Positions 63,791-64,000 of a stretch of 64,000 nucleotides of DNA are shown here, piece after piece. Below the pieces are notes generated by a model. It did not search any database. It worked only from the letters and a program-made list of their open reading frames with translations, and was not told where the DNA came from. Both the position numbers and the translations under genes were made by a program. Each line of letters starts with the position of its first letter. Within the stretch, counting starts at the first letter, position 1. The DNA is from Lucinisca nassula (taxonomy: Eukaryota > Mollusca > Bivalvia > Lucinida > Lucinidae): assembly GCA_963580285.1 (NCBI GenBank), contig OY757020.1, forward strand, positions 100,939,497 to 101,003,496. The letters are read 5' to 3'.

Positions 63791-64000
63791 CTGGGAAGCC
63801 ATTTTTTTTTGGGGGGGGGGGGGGGGTTTACGGCTCTTTCAAGATAATTTCACTCATATCGAGCCGATCGTTAATCAGAGGTGGGCGAAAACCGGAGTAC
63901 CCGGAGAAAAACCACCTCACCTTGCGTTGCAGAACTTGGCGTCTCACACGTGGCCCGAGCGAGGCTCTAACCTACGGCGGTGAGAGACCTAATGACTAAG
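63791..64000. other. No gene; G-run
   Basis: T8/G18 homopolymer block at 63804-63827, then unassigned sequence to the window end. Confidence 0.45.

Noticed and set aside
63804..63827. G-runs (also 4685, 34889) as telomeric or G4 signals
   Set aside because: Plain homopolymers without telomeric repeat units; likely length-unstable or assembly-affected.

Overview
The window is eukaryotic repeat-rich DNA, most likely from a marine bivalve (clam). This rests on a full Polinton/Maverick, mollusc-type SINEs, a pearl-like Helitron with ~162-bp central repeats, and Naiad Penelope-like elements with in-frame TGA codons (the Naiad selenoproteins I recall were reported from clams and spiders). I found no convincing single-copy host gene; almost every reading frame of substance belongs to a mobile element.

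Layout. 1-4633: an old minus-strand LINE split by a plus-strand RTE-type LINE (1251-3768), itself hit by a Naiad 3' fragment. 4961-27266: one 22.3-kb Polinton with ~340-374-bp terminal inverted repeats (TIRs) and a 6-bp target duplication GACATC (4955-4960 / 27267-27272). Its left 7 kb holds no recognised gene, only SINEs and foldback repeats. A zinc-finger/DNA-polymerase-B gene (12461-16305, +) is broken and carries a Naiad fragment. The right arm is a packed minus-strand cluster, 5' to 3': unknown protein, BIR/IAP protein, Cys/His protein, integrase, penton-like capsid protein, small protein, basic protein, major capsid protein (with an intron), adenain-like protease, packaging ATPase and two small proteins. 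Neighbouring stop and start codons overlap repeatedly (ATGA, TAATG).

27325-34725: a Helitron-like element, then a retrotransposon gag gene interrupted in frame by a 6.08-kb element with ~46-bp TIRs and an 11-bp duplication (Mutator-like). That element contains a tRNA-derived SINE, Naiad copies and a mariner (33058-34327). 35-44 kb: Naiad ends (some in inverted pairs), a scrambled Penelope element with C-terminal GIY-YIG, an SGNH-type reading frame and low-complexity repeats. 44526-50326: a nearly intact LINE (two ORFs, 13-bp target duplication). 51727-63534: two more LINE copies head to head; the first holds a tandem Naiad insertion (55578-61597), and that Naiad holds a pearl/Helitron-like insertion.

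The strongest observations are the Naiad with four in-frame TGA codons, mostly at conserved Cys positions (probable selenoprotein); the Polinton with BIR gene, capsid intron and overlapping gene chain; and nested insertions dated by precise target duplications. Several frames are broken by single-base changes in A-runs, so some apparent pseudogenes may be assembly errors.
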